A DNA stretch of 64,000 bases from Thraustochytrium sp. TN22 (taxonomy: Eukaryota > Sar > Bigyra > Thraustochytrida > Thraustochytriidae). How positions within the stretch are numbered: the first letter of the stretch is position 1; the number at the start of each line of letters is the position of its first letter. The position numbers and the translations under genes are program-made. The DNA lies in contig JABLUY010000150.1 in NCBI GenBank assembly GCA_013306675.1, positions 29,468 through 93,467 of the forward strand, given 5' to 3'. The notes under the pieces are model-generated. The model did not search any database. It had not been told where the DNA came from and saw only the letters and a list, made by a program, of their open reading frames with translations. Below, piece after piece: positions 7,921 through 17,600 of this stretch.

Positions 7921-10287
7921 TCACACGTAGCCCTTGCTACGAAAGTAGAAGAAGAGCAGGGACCAGGAGGTGATGGTGAGGCACCAGAACATGAGGTAGC
8001 CGTAGCGCCAGTGCAGCTCCTCCATGGAGTCAAAGTTCATGCCGAAGACGCTGGCTAGAAACTGGCCCGGCAGACTCGCCGTGGCAACGATGGTGAGCGC
8101 ATTCATGGTGCCACTCATGCGGACCTCAATCTGATGGTCGTGCTCGTCCTTGAGCGAGTGCAGGCCGGCCAGGATGGAGTTGATGTCGTCGGTAATCTGC
8201 TCAAGGTGGTCGTGCACATCGCGTAGGTAGATCTTGCAGTCCGACTCGATGATTTTGTCCTCTTCGGCGATGAGGTTGGACACGACGCGCTGCGCAGGTA
8301 CCATCCAGCGCTTCAGGTTCTGCAGTTCGCGGATCATGTCGTGGTACGCCTCGGAGAAGCGCTGCTCGCCCTCGCCGGACACGACGTTGTGCCGCTCGTC
8401 GCGCACCAGGTTGGACAGCTGCTGGAGAATGCCCTCCAGCTCGTTGACCAGCGGCACGAAGGAGTCCGCCAGACAGTCGATGAGCGAGTACAGCAGGTAC
8501 ATGCCGTCGTGCGTGCGCAGGCGCGAGTAGCTGACCTCGAGCTCGCGGCGCACGCGGCGGAAGACGTCGATGCGCGCGCACTCCTCGTTAACCACCGTGA
8601 TGGTGGTGGTCAGGTCTGGCCGCGAGAGGAAGATGTAGGCGTTGTGCTTGACCACGCGCGGCACCTCGACATGCCGAAGTGCCTGCTCGGCCTCCTCGCT
8701 TTGCTCGCCGCGCCGGCCGGCCGCAGTCGCGGCGCCGCGCGCCCCCCCCTTGTCCGAGTCCGCCACGCCCACGGTCGCGTAGGAGCGTCCGTCGCGCCGG
8801 CGCCGCCGGATGAGCGGCTCGGCGGAGCTCCCGCGCGCCGTGCCCCAGGACCAGAGCCGGCTGCCGGCGGAGGAGGTGCGCTGCGCCGCCGCCTCGCCCG
8901 CCGACGAGGAGCGCTGCAGCGTGAACGACCCCGAGGTGGACCGCTGCGCCGACCCGGGCTCGACGCCCCCCTCCATTGAGTCCTCGTACACGAGCGTCAT
9001 GATGGGGAAGCTCACCAGCACGTGCGTGTCGTAGCGATCGAGCTTGGCACGGCTGCGCGCCTCGTCCTTGAGACAGTCCTCGAGCGCCAGCGGGTGCAGG
9101 CGGTGCTTGATGGCCAGGCACTTGAGGTGAAAGGTGCACGGTGTGACGAGCTCGATCCATCGGTGCGACGCCCAGGCCGGCCGCGGATGATACATGAAGG
9201 TCTTCAGCACCTTGGAGTCCACGCGCTCCTCCTCGGCGCGCTTCGCGTTGTAGTTGATGCAGCGAAACGGCCGCTGCCACTGCAGCCGGCTGCTGCGCAG
9301 CACGTGCGCCAGCTTCAGGCTCTGCACGACCGTCTCGAACTCGGCAAAGGTGATGCCGCCGTCCAGATCGAGGTCCACCTTTTGCACGAGCTGCTTGAAG
9401 GACTTCTCGTCGCGGATGTCCAGGCCGGCGTCGCGCAGACTCTTGCGAAAGTTCGAGTAGTCCACCACGCCGGCCTCCTTGCCCTTGCTCAGCTCGTCAA
9501 ACGCGCGGAAGATGTGCAGCAGCCGCGCGTGCGTCAGGTCGAAGAAGCTCTCGAAAATGCTCGGCTCGTCGTGCGCCGTGTCGGGCTCCTCCGGGAGATC
9601 CGTCTGATCGTTCAGGTTCGCCACCACGCCCACGATCAGCTCCGCCATGTGGATGTGGTTCAGGTCGCGCCCGCGGTCCAGCCGCACATCGTCAAAGTCC
9701 TGGTTCAGCGAGAACGAGGTCGACCGCGCCGCCGCGCGCTGCAGCCACGTGCCGTCCTCCCAGTCCTCGCTCATCGTCGTGGACGACGGGTCGTCGATCG
9801 ACTCGCGCGCCATGCGTGCGTGGAACGGACCCTCGTCAAAGCTGTGCGGCTTCATCGGGCTCTCCAGGACCTGCGGCCGCAGCGGGACGCCGCCCACTTC
9901 AAAGAGAGACGCCTCCGTCGATTGCGACCTTCCTTGCATCGCATTCTGCCCCTGCTGCGCCGCCACGGCGGCCGCCGCCACGGCGCTGGCGCCTCCTTGG
10001 GCCTCGCGTGCCCCTGTGACGGCGCCAGCCTCGCTGGCCGGCCTCGGGGGCGGCGTGGGCGTGGGCGTCGGCCCGCCCAGCTCCAGTAGCGGCACGTCCT
10101 CGTCGAAGACCTGGAACCCCGTGCTCTGCATGCGCTGCAGCGGCGTCGGCCCCCTGCCCTGCTGCGCGCCCTGCGCCGCGCCCTGCTGCGCTGCGCCGCT
10201 GCCGCCGCTCGGACTCGCGCCGCCGCCGCTCGGACTCGCGCCGCCGCCGCTGCGGGCCGCGCCCGCGCCGTCGCTCGCGCCCGCCAT
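7921..10287 (-). CDS. CorA-like Mg2+ transporter with N-terminal EF-hand region
   Basis: The product is 788 residues. The C-terminus carries the CorA/ALR1/MRS2 signature: a membrane segment ending FGMNFDSM (GMN near residue 748) and a second membrane segment (LMFWCLTITSWSLLFFYF), preceded by the long helical cytosolic domain. The GMN triplet forms the selectivity filter in this family. The first 200 residues are low-complexity Gly/Ala/Ser. Residues about 230-340 hold a calmodulin-like region with one canonical EF loop (DLDLDGGITFAEFE, near residue 305) and a weaker partner before it. This suggests Ca2+ or Mg2+ sensing attached to the channel, which is inference. The compartment (plasma membrane, vacuole or mitochondrion) is not evident. 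The ATG at 10287 begins the low-complexity tail; later in-frame starts are possible. Confidence 0.88.
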   Translation of the reverse strand: MAGASDGAGAARSGGGASPSGGGASPSGGSGAAQQGAAQGAQQGRGPTPLQRMQSTGFQVFDEDVPLLELGGPTPTPTPPPRPASEAGAVTGAREAQGGASAVAAAAVAAQQGQNAMQGRSQSTEASLFEVGGVPLRPQVLESPMKPHSFDEGPFHARMARESIDDPSSTTMSEDWEDGTWLQRAAARSTSFSLNQDFDDVRLDRGRDLNHIHMAELIVGVVANLNDQTDLPEEPDTAHDEPSIFESFFDLTHARLLHIFRAFDELSKGKEAGVVDYSNFRKSLRDAGLDIRDEKSFKQLVQKVDLDLDGGITFAEFETVVQSLKLAHVLRSSRLQWQRPFRCINYNAKRAEEERVDSKVLKTFMYHPRPAWASHRWIELVTPCTFHLKCLAIKHRLHPLALEDCLKDEARSRAKLDRYDTHVLVSFPIMTLVYEDSMEGGVEPGSAQRSTSGSFTLQRSSSAGEAAAQRTSSAGSRLWSWGTARGSSAEPLIRRRRRDGRSYATVGVADSDKGGARGAATAAGRRGEQSEEAEQALRHVEVPRVVKHNAYIFLSRPDLTTTITVVNEECARIDVFRRVRRELEVSYSRLRTHDGMYLLYSLIDCLADSFVPLVNELEGILQQLSNLVRDERHNVVSGEGEQRFSEAYHDMIRELQNLKRWMVPAQRVVSNLIAEEDKIIESDCKIYLRDVHDHLEQITDDINSILAGLHSLKDEHDHQIEVRMSGTMNALTIVATASLPGQFLASVFGMNFDSMEELHWRYGYLMFWCLTITSWSLLFFYFRSKGYV

Positions 10288-10834
10288 CGCGAGCGCAGGC
10301 TTGCTTCTGGTTTGGTTTGGTTTTGGTTTGGCTGCGCCTCGCCGACGTTGCTGCCGGACGGCGACCCGGGAGTCGACGACGCGGGAGTTGACGACGCGTC
10401 CGTGGACTCGTTCTGCGACGAGTCGACGAGCGAGAAACGAATCAAGAGCCAGGACAGCGGGTGTGGCACGGCCACGGACGGGTGCCTGCCGCCGTCGTGG
10501 CCAGCGAAGAGTCGCGAAGAGGCCAAGATTGGGAACAAAAGATATCTTGCCTTGACTCCGTCGCCTCTGGGCTCACTTCAGGTGCCATCATCCTCACTCT
10601 CTGTCACTCTCAAGATCATGACGGGCACGCAAGCTGAAAACATCGAATCATGCTCACTCTCTCTCTCTCTCACTCTCTCTCTCTTTCTCTCTCTCTCTCG
10701 CTCTCTCGGTCGCTTGGTCTCTCCATCATCAGAGGTCAAAAGATGTATGCCACATGAAGATGCTGGTACGCTGCACGCAGCGAAACGCAAGGCAAGGCGT
10801 CACGGTGCTCTCATGGAACGGTCACCAACCTCCG
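10288..10834. other. Intergenic region with a CT-rich tract
   Basis: This separates the upstream ends of the CorA-like gene and the 3' end of the TTL-like gene. It contains TTTGG repeats right after 10300 and a long CTCTCT tract at about 10653-10709. No gene was recognised. Confidence 0.5.
10653..10709. repeat. CT dinucleotide-rich microsatellite
   Basis: A nearly pure polypyrimidine CTCTCT tract interrupted by a few A, T and G bases. Confidence 0.85.
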
Positions 10835-12112
10835 CTACTCGGAGAAATGGCGGTTCGCAGCGGCCTTGAGCGCGCGACGCTGGTACACCTTCCAGGAGAG
10901 CGCGTTGAAGCCAAGCAAGTCGGGACTCTGCGCGGGCGCAAAACCCGGGCGCGGGTCGCAAATGGGCAGCCAACGCGCCGCCGCCTTGGACGGCACCTCG
11001 CAGCCGGTGAGTGGCGGTAGCACAAAGACGTCGCGCATGGAGGTGAAGAGCGTGTGGATGAACTCGAGCTGCTCCGGGGCCATCTCGCTGTTGTAGTTGC
11101 CGATGCAAGGCGGCACGTTGCATTCAAGCAGGCGCGGCGCGCCGGACGCCTCGAACATAATATCCGCGCCGATGTGACAAAAGTCAGAGGCGCTCTGCTG
11201 ATGCTCCATAAAGGGTCGCGCGGCCTCGAAGACGTCGCGGAAGACGCGCCGCAGTGCGTCGAGGCGGCCCTCGTCTAGAAAGTCTTCAAGCGTCAGCACC
11301 GGGCAGCCATGGAAGAGCTGCAAGTCGTGCAGGTTCTTGGAGACATTGGAGAGGTGCACCTGAACGTCGCCGAGCTGGTCAGTGGCGAGCGTGTACGACT
11401 TGTTGGCGACGTGCGCGAGCGCGCGCGAGTGCAAAAATGCCGCGCCGTCGGCGCGCAGCACCAGGTACATGCGCACATGGTACTTGAAGCGGCCCTCCCA
11501 GAGCTCGGGGTCCTCGACGTAGCGCTGCAGCACATAGGCTGGGCCGGCGGCGCCGCTCGTGCCGCCGCCAATACGCGTGCAGGCCGGAGCTGACGCCTCG
11601 TCGTCGCGGCCCTCCGGCTGCAGGCGGGCCAAGACGTCGCGCCAATTGTCAGCCGTCACGACGAAGAGGCCGTCGCCGCAGTTGGCGCGCGCGTCCTTGA
11701 CCATCCAGACGCGGGGCATGTCGGGGTCCGGCGCGGGCGCCTCGCGGAACACCGCCTCGCACACCGCGCCTAGCTGCGCGACATTCTCGCAAGCGAAGCT
11801 GCGCAGGCTGTCGTGGCAGCGCTGGGTCAGGAGAGCGAGCTTGAACTTGTCCTCCAACACCTCCGCGCCGGACACGCCGTTCCCGCCGCGCAGCCTGGCG
11901 CCCTCGAAGACCTTGCGGTCGCGCTCGTTGCGCGTATGCACCCACGCGAAGTCCGCACGCGCACCAGCGTTCGCGCCGGGGCTCGCGCTCGCGCTGGCGT
12001 TGGCGTTGGCGCTGGCGCTCGCGAACTTGCCGTTGGCCTCCGCCAGCACGCGCGGCAGCCAGCTCGTCTCGTGCGCCGACACGAAGTACGTCAGCGCGTC
12101 CTCGCCCTGCAT
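10835..12112 (-). CDS. tubulin-tyrosine-ligase-like (TTL/TTLL) family protein
   Basis: The product is 425 residues. TTL-family enzymes are ATP-grasp ligases that add Tyr, Glu or Gly to tubulin or other proteins. Visible family landmarks in order are WMVKDARANCGDG (residues about 132-146, nucleotide-binding lysine and glycine loop), YVLQRYVEDPELWEGRFKYH followed by VRMYLVL (about 192-218, equivalent to the IExPLLIxGRKFDxRxYV block), and LLECNVPPCIGN (about 325-336, equivalent to LLEVNxxPSL with metal-binding Glu and Asn). An Ala/Asn/Ser repeat (about 30-50) is an insertion. It lacks accessory domains, so it resembles the short TTL or TTLL12-like type; which residue it transfers cannot be told. 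The ATG at 12112 is the first in frame. Confidence 0.8.
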   Translation of the reverse strand: MQGEDALTYFVSAHETSWLPRVLAEANGKFASASANANASASASPGANAGARADFAWVHTRNERDRKVFEGARLRGGNGVSGAEVLEDKFKLALLTQRCHDSLRSFACENVAQLGAVCEAVFREAPAPDPDMPRVWMVKDARANCGDGLFVVTADNWRDVLARLQPEGRDDEASAPACTRIGGGTSGAAGPAYVLQRYVEDPELWEGRFKYHVRMYLVLRADGAAFLHSRALAHVANKSYTLATDQLGDVQVHLSNVSKNLHDLQLFHGCPVLTLEDFLDEGRLDALRRVFRDVFEAARPFMEHQQSASDFCHIGADIMFEASGAPRLLECNVPPCIGNYNSEMAPEQLEFIHTLFTSMRDVFVLPPLTGCEVPSKAAARWLPICDPRPGFAPAQSPDLLGFNALSWKVYQRRALKAAANRHFSE

Positions 12113-12626
12113 CCTCGCCCCTCTGCACCCGCACTCGCCGCCGCCGCCGCCGCTGCCGCCGCCCGGCGCGTCGCCGCCGCCGCCGCGGGCCGCCGCCGCG
12201 GGCTTCTACGACTAGGTTGCGGGTCTGGCCGGGGGCGGTAACTAACACACGTTATGGCACAGCTCGAAGGCACGACGACGACGAACGACGGAGAGCGACC
12301 AGCCAGGCCGGCAGGCAGGAGGCCTCCCCGCCGGTGGGCTTGGCCGCGGGGTGGCAGCCAGTGTCGTGCGTGCCGTTGTGGTCTTCGCGGTCCTTGTCAA
12401 GCTGGTGGTAAAGGCACAAACTGTGAGGAGGGAAGTGGACCTCGAGGTCGGTCGCGAGGAGACCGGCTGGCGGCGCCAGGGCGTCTTCGTCAACATCGCT
12501 ATGGAGTTTCTACTACGATTGCGCGCGGGTCAGCTCAGGGCAGGATCAGGAGAATAGGAAGGCAAAAAGGCAAACAGGCAAACAGGCAGGCAAACAGGCA
12601 TCTCGCGTCGCCGCCGCCCCCTCGTC
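12113..12626. other. Intergenic region between TTL-like and mitochondrial-protein genes
   Basis: It is rich in CGC/GCC runs next to 12130-12200. An AGGCAAACAGGCA tandem repeat (12556-12600) sits just past the 3' end of the gene at 12627. No coding signal was seen. Confidence 0.5.
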
Positions 12627-13685
12627 TCAGGCCTCGACCTCGGCGATCGGCAGCTTCTCGCCCTCATAGGCGACGAGAGCGTCGTTGATGTTGCGCACGC
12701 GCCACTGGAACTCCTGCTCGTCCGGATCGGAGCTCTCGGTCTTCCAGTCGGTCTCCATGACCCAAAAGTGCTGCGCATTCATGCGCGTGCCCTGAATCGG
12801 CTCGTCGGCGTCGGGGATGTACAACGAGCAGGACTCGTCGCTCTTGATATGGAAGGCGGCACAGATACGGCGCGGCGGCTTGCCAATGAGGCTCTTGCCG
12901 GCGGTAAGGCGCAGCTCGGGGCCGATGAAGCCGCTCAGCACGTGGTACTTGATCTCATCAAAATCATAGTTGCCGATGAATTTGCCCGGACGGTCCGCGG
13001 TGCCCTCCTCGATCCAGACGCCAATCAGGTCGACGTTCACCTTGTCGCGGTCAACATTCACCACGAGCCGGTAACCGTCTATCGCATAGCGCCACAAGTT
13101 GGTCTGGATGAACTCGGCGAGGCTGGGCGTGGCCACGTCAAGGCCGGCAAAGTCGCCGCACTGCTCGTTCCACTTCTTGGCCAAAAACAGGTAGGCCTCC
13201 TTGGCGCCGGCGCAGAGCTGCTCCTTGCCGCCCGTGAGCTCGAGCAGGTAGTCCGACGTGGACGACTCCGGGTAGAACTGCGTCTTGGCCTTGGTGCACG
13301 AGTGCGCCAGGTGCTCGGGCGCCACCTCCAAGAACACCTTGTCCTGCTTCAGAAAGCCCCACGGCATGTACAGCGTAGTGGCCTCGAGCCAGGTTTTGGA
13401 TGCGTCGTGGAAGGCCGGATCCAGCCAGTCGAGCGGGCCCTTGGTCGTGTGCATGTTGCCGAGCGCGTCCATGGGCGAGAACTTCCACAGCGAGCCGACC
13501 GAGTTCCCAGGCACACGCAGCGTCGGCAGGTAGTTCACATACCACTTGTCGTCCGCCTGCTGGTCGCCGCCGTCGCCGGCCTTGGACGCCAGACCTCGCC
13601 GCGCCGCGGCCGCCGGGGCCAGCCGCCGCGCGCCACCGCCGCGCACGCCGCCCGCGGCCGCGCGTCGCAGCAGCCCGCCCAGCAT
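12627..13685 (-). CDS. predicted mitochondrial protein of unknown function
   Basis: The product is 352 residues. The start MLGGLLRRAAAGGVRGGG and the following ARRLAPAAAARRGLASK look like a textbook mitochondrial presequence: Arg/Ala/Leu-rich, no acidic residues, ending in an RRG/LASK-type cleavage site near residue 36. This is why the ATG at 13685 was preferred over the open frame that extends further upstream. The mature part is a normal globular sequence with aromatic-rich segments (WYVNYLPTLRVPGN, WRYAIDGYRLVVNVD, IGNYDFDEIKYHVLSGFIGPEL) and no transmembrane helix. The alternating strand-like pattern vaguely recalls Tim44/MRPL45-type domains, but I cannot support that. It runs in the same direction as the TTL-like and CorA-like genes. 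Confidence 0.75.
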   Translation of the reverse strand: MLGGLLRRAAAGGVRGGGARRLAPAAAARRGLASKAGDGGDQQADDKWYVNYLPTLRVPGNSVGSLWKFSPMDALGNMHTTKGPLDWLDPAFHDASKTWLEATTLYMPWGFLKQDKVFLEVAPEHLAHSCTKAKTQFYPESSTSDYLLELTGGKEQLCAGAKEAYLFLAKKWNEQCGDFAGLDVATPSLAEFIQTNLWRYAIDGYRLVVNVDRDKVNVDLIGVWIEEGTADRPGKFIGNYDFDEIKYHVLSGFIGPELRLTAGKSLIGKPPRRICAAFHIKSDESCSLYIPDADEPIQGTRMNAQHFWVMETDWKTESSDPDEQEFQWRVRNINDALVAYEGEKLPIAEVEA

Positions 13686-13687
13686 CT

Positions 13688-13718
<31 letters not shown>

Positions 13719-14589
13719 CTCCGCCGCTGCGCGCCGCGACTCGCGCGCCGCCGAGTCGGACTCCGCGTCTGCCGTGCCGCCGTCGATGAAGATGACCGCC
13801 GCCGCCGCCACAGCGCGCGCACACGTCCAGCAGTCGTGATCGCAGAGCGCCGACGCGTCGCCACGAGCAACGAGCGCCAACGAGCGCCAACGAGCGCCGC
13901 GCCGCTGGCACAGCGAGGCTTCGCGGCGGCCGTCGCGTCTTGGTGCGTCGCAACTTGTAAGTTATTGCAGTTTGGATTGCTCTGCGGACTGCGCTGCACT
14001 GGCATGGGCTGCTCTGTCGTTGAACCAGGATTTCCAGACGTGCCAATCTGAACAGCGCGCGAGGCGCCCGCCAGGCAGACTGGAATCGTCCCATCGCCCG
14101 GTGGCGCACGCGCGCCCGTGTCGTGCTACGCGTGCGATGTGATGTGATGCTGTGATGAGATGTGATGTGATGTGATGTAATGTGATGTGATGCGCAGCGG
14201 CACGAGCTCACAGACATACTCCACGTATGCGGCTCGAGCGTGCGGACTCAGCCGGTCCTCAAGCCCAAGCGTCTCTCTCTCTCTCCTCACGACGATCACG
14301 AACCTCTTCGTTGTCACGGGCCTCGCCGAGAGGCCGCTCTTTTCTTTGGGACACTCGTCGAAAAGCCTAGCCTAACCCCGTGCGATTGATCATGATTGCT
14401 CGCAGTGTCAGTGTGTGTATGGATGTGCGTGTGTGGTGATGGCTGCAGCCTGCGTACAGTGGCTCGCCTTCAAGTTGGTTGTCTCGCCGTCTCTCGTCCC
14501 TTGTCTGTCACGTCTCGTCGCGCCGCGCCACCCGCGCTGCGCTTCGTAGCGGCAGAGCAGGATCGCGCGGCGCGGCTTCACGCAGAGCG

Positions 14590-14621
<32 letters not shown>

Positions 14622-14680
14622 GGCGGCGCCTGCGTCTGCGGCTGCGCAGCGGCGCCCCCCCGCGGCTCGGCTTGTGCAGC
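13686..14680. other. 1-kb divergent promoter region
   Basis: This separates the divergent mitochondrial-protein gene (-) and the SulP transporter gene (+), so it should hold both promoters. It contains an ATGTG pentanucleotide repeat (14136-14192), a CTCTCT tract near 14272, and a GCG trinucleotide run (14589-14622) directly before the transporter. Open frames here are low complexity. Confidence 0.5.
14136..14192. repeat. ATGTG pentanucleotide microsatellite
   Basis: About ten imperfect GATGT/ATGTG units lie in the divergent promoter region. Confidence 0.85.
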
Positions 14681-17600
14681 ATGACGGGCAGCGGCGGCGG
14701 CGACGAGCAAGCTGGGGCAGGCGGCGCGCCCAACAGCGCGGGCAGCGCGGGCGGGCGCCGCGCGCACCGACGCGAGCGGTCGGTGAGCGGGTCCGAGCTG
14801 GAGGTGCTCGTGTCGCGCGCCCAGGGCGCGGAACAGGCGCTGGGCGCCGGCAATGGCGGCGGCGCGGGCGCCACGGACGCGAGCATGCAACCGGTTCTGG
14901 AGGAGGGCGCAGCGGACTTCGAGCAGCGGCGCGCGAGGTCCATGTCAGCGACGCTGGACCCGCGCCGCAGCGGCGGCATGGGAGGCGGCGGCAGCGGGTC
15001 GCGGCTAGCCAGGTTCGCGTCGTCGTCGGGGGACGTCAACGCCTTGGCCATGCTGCTGCGGCTGCGGCGGCCAGATCTGCGGCTGCGCTCGCCGAGCATG
15101 CGCGCCGGCATGACGACTGGCACAGCGCCGGGCGCGGCGCTCTCGCCGCTGAGTCCGGGCGCCAGCCCGGGCGCCAGCCCAACGCCAGAGCAGCTGCACG
15201 GGCCCATGTCCTCGTACGGGTCCACGGGCGCAGCCATGGACGAGGTGGACTCGGTGGCGCTGGGTAACTCGGCGTCTGTGGACACCTTTCCGGGAGCGCA
15301 CACGCCGCTGCTGCACCAGCAGCACCAGCAGCACCAACAATTTGCACGGCAGGGCGTGAGCGTTCAAAAGGTGATTGAGAGCCTCATTTACGGCGTGGTG
15401 AACTCGATCCTCACCATCCCGTGCATGTACGGCTATGCGGCCATCATTTTCCGTGACACGGCCTTCCAGGGCGACATCGCGGCGCTGTCCAAGCTGGTTC
15501 TGCTTTCGTCCATGGTGCATCAGGTCGTCTTCACGGTCTTCAGTTCGCTGTCGTTCTCGATTGGCCAGGTCCAGGACGCCGGCCTGCTCTTCCTCTCCAC
15601 GATCGCCACGGCCATCGCGCGGTCCGCGCGCACGGCAGACGCCGTCATCCCGACCACGCTGGTAGCGCTCTCGCTGGCCATGGCGCTGCTGGGCGTGGTG
15701 GTCTTTGCCATGGGCAAGCTGCGTCTCGCTAAGCTCGTCTCGTACCTGCCCATGCCCGTGGTGGGCGGCTACCTGGGTTTCATTGGCCTGTTCTGTCTCC
15801 TGGCCGGTATTGGGCTCAGCATTGGCGCTGACGTGTCTAGCGTGGGCGATGTGTCCAAGGCCTTCAACCTGGAGGCGGCCAAGTTGCTGACCCCGGCGCT
15901 TCTGGGCGGCGCGCTGCTGGCCGTGGCGGCGCGCAAGGCCAAGGCCTGGTACACGCTGCCGCTCTGTATCGTGGCCATGCCGCTGGCCTTTTATGCCACC
16001 CTGTTTGCGACCGGCATGTCGCTGGCCGACGCGCAGGAGGCCGGCTGGCTGTCCAAGCCGGACCCGGCGGCCTCCGTGGGGCCCTTTTGGACCGTCTGGG
16101 AGCTCTTCGATTTTGGCAAGGTCGAGTGGGCGCGCGTGCCGGAACAGGCTGTGGCTTGGATCAGCATGGTCTTCGTCGTCAGCTTCTCCTCCTGTCTCGA
16201 CGTGGTCGCCATCGAGTATGATCTTGGCGCGCCGCTCGACATTGACCACGAGCTATGCACCGTGGGCATCAGCAACATGGTCAGCGGCGTCGCGGGCGGC
16301 TACACGGGCTCGTACATCTTCAGCCAGACCATCTTCACCTTTCGCACCGGGACCAACTCGCGCCTGGTCGGCGCGGTCGTCATCGTCGCCGAGGCCGCAC
16401 TCTTCATGGCGCCCATCAACGTCATGGAGATCGTGCCGCTCTTCTTCTTTGCCTCCACGCTCATCTTCATCGCCTTCGACCTCATGATGGAGTGGCTCAT
16501 TGAGGTCTGGCCCAAGATCGCCTTCCTCGAGTACGCTGTGCTCATGTCCACCTTTCTGGTCATCTCCTTCACGGACGACCTCATCCTTGGCATCGCCGTC
16601 GGCATCGGGCTTTCCATCGTCAACTTCATCGTCGCCTACGCCTCCGTCACGCACATCCAGCGCACCTACCGCACGCACTCCAACGTCGTGCGCGACTTTG
16701 AGAGCCGTCGCAAGCTCAAGCGCCTGGCGCCCTGCGTCGCACGCCTCGATCTGCACGGTTACCTCTTCTTCGGCAGTTCCATGCAGGTCGTCAAGAAGCT
16801 GCAGATCCTCCTCAACGAGCCGATGGACGAGGCCAGCGCCGCCGCCGCCGGCGAGCAGCGCAATCAGCTCGAGTTCGACTCGGATGAGGACGCACACGCC
16901 ACGGGCGGGGGCGGCTCGCTCTGGGACCGCCTTGGCTGGATGGCAAGCCGTCTTAACCCGCTTGGCGGCGTCACCTCAGACGCCGATGCCGACGCCCACG
17001 CGCAGCGCACGCCTGAGTGGCTCGCGGTGGCGGGCGCTAGCAGCGCCACCGATGAGCCCGTCTCGCTTGAAGCCATGCGCACGCCGCACTTTGGTCTCAC
17101 GCGTCAACTCTCGCGTCAGACGTCGATGTCCGGCGACCACGACGAGATCGTCACCAACTCGTACCTGCGTTTCCTCGTGCTGGACTTTACGCGCGTCACC
17201 GGCATCGACGCTACGGCCGTGTCCACCGGACTCATGCGCGTCAAGCAGATGGCCGCCACGCACGGCCTGCGAATCGTATTCACCAGCATGCGCCCAGAGT
17301 TTGAGCGCCTTCTCGTGGCGAACCACATCGTCGTGCCGGGCGACCCGAACGATACATGCCTCGTCTACCACGAGGTCAGCGACGGCCTGGCGCGCATCGA
17401 AAGCGAGCTACTCGAGCTCGCCGGTGCCTCGCGCTCCGCTAGCGGCTCGGCCGTCTCGCTGTCCTCCATGCTGCCGCCGCCAACGCCGCGCTCGCCTATT
17501 TCAGGCCGGCGCACAATGCCCAGCATGCCCAACATTCCGTACGCCTTCAACCTTGACGGCACCCGCAACAAGGTCGTCACCTCGCTGCAGTCGCTCCCGG

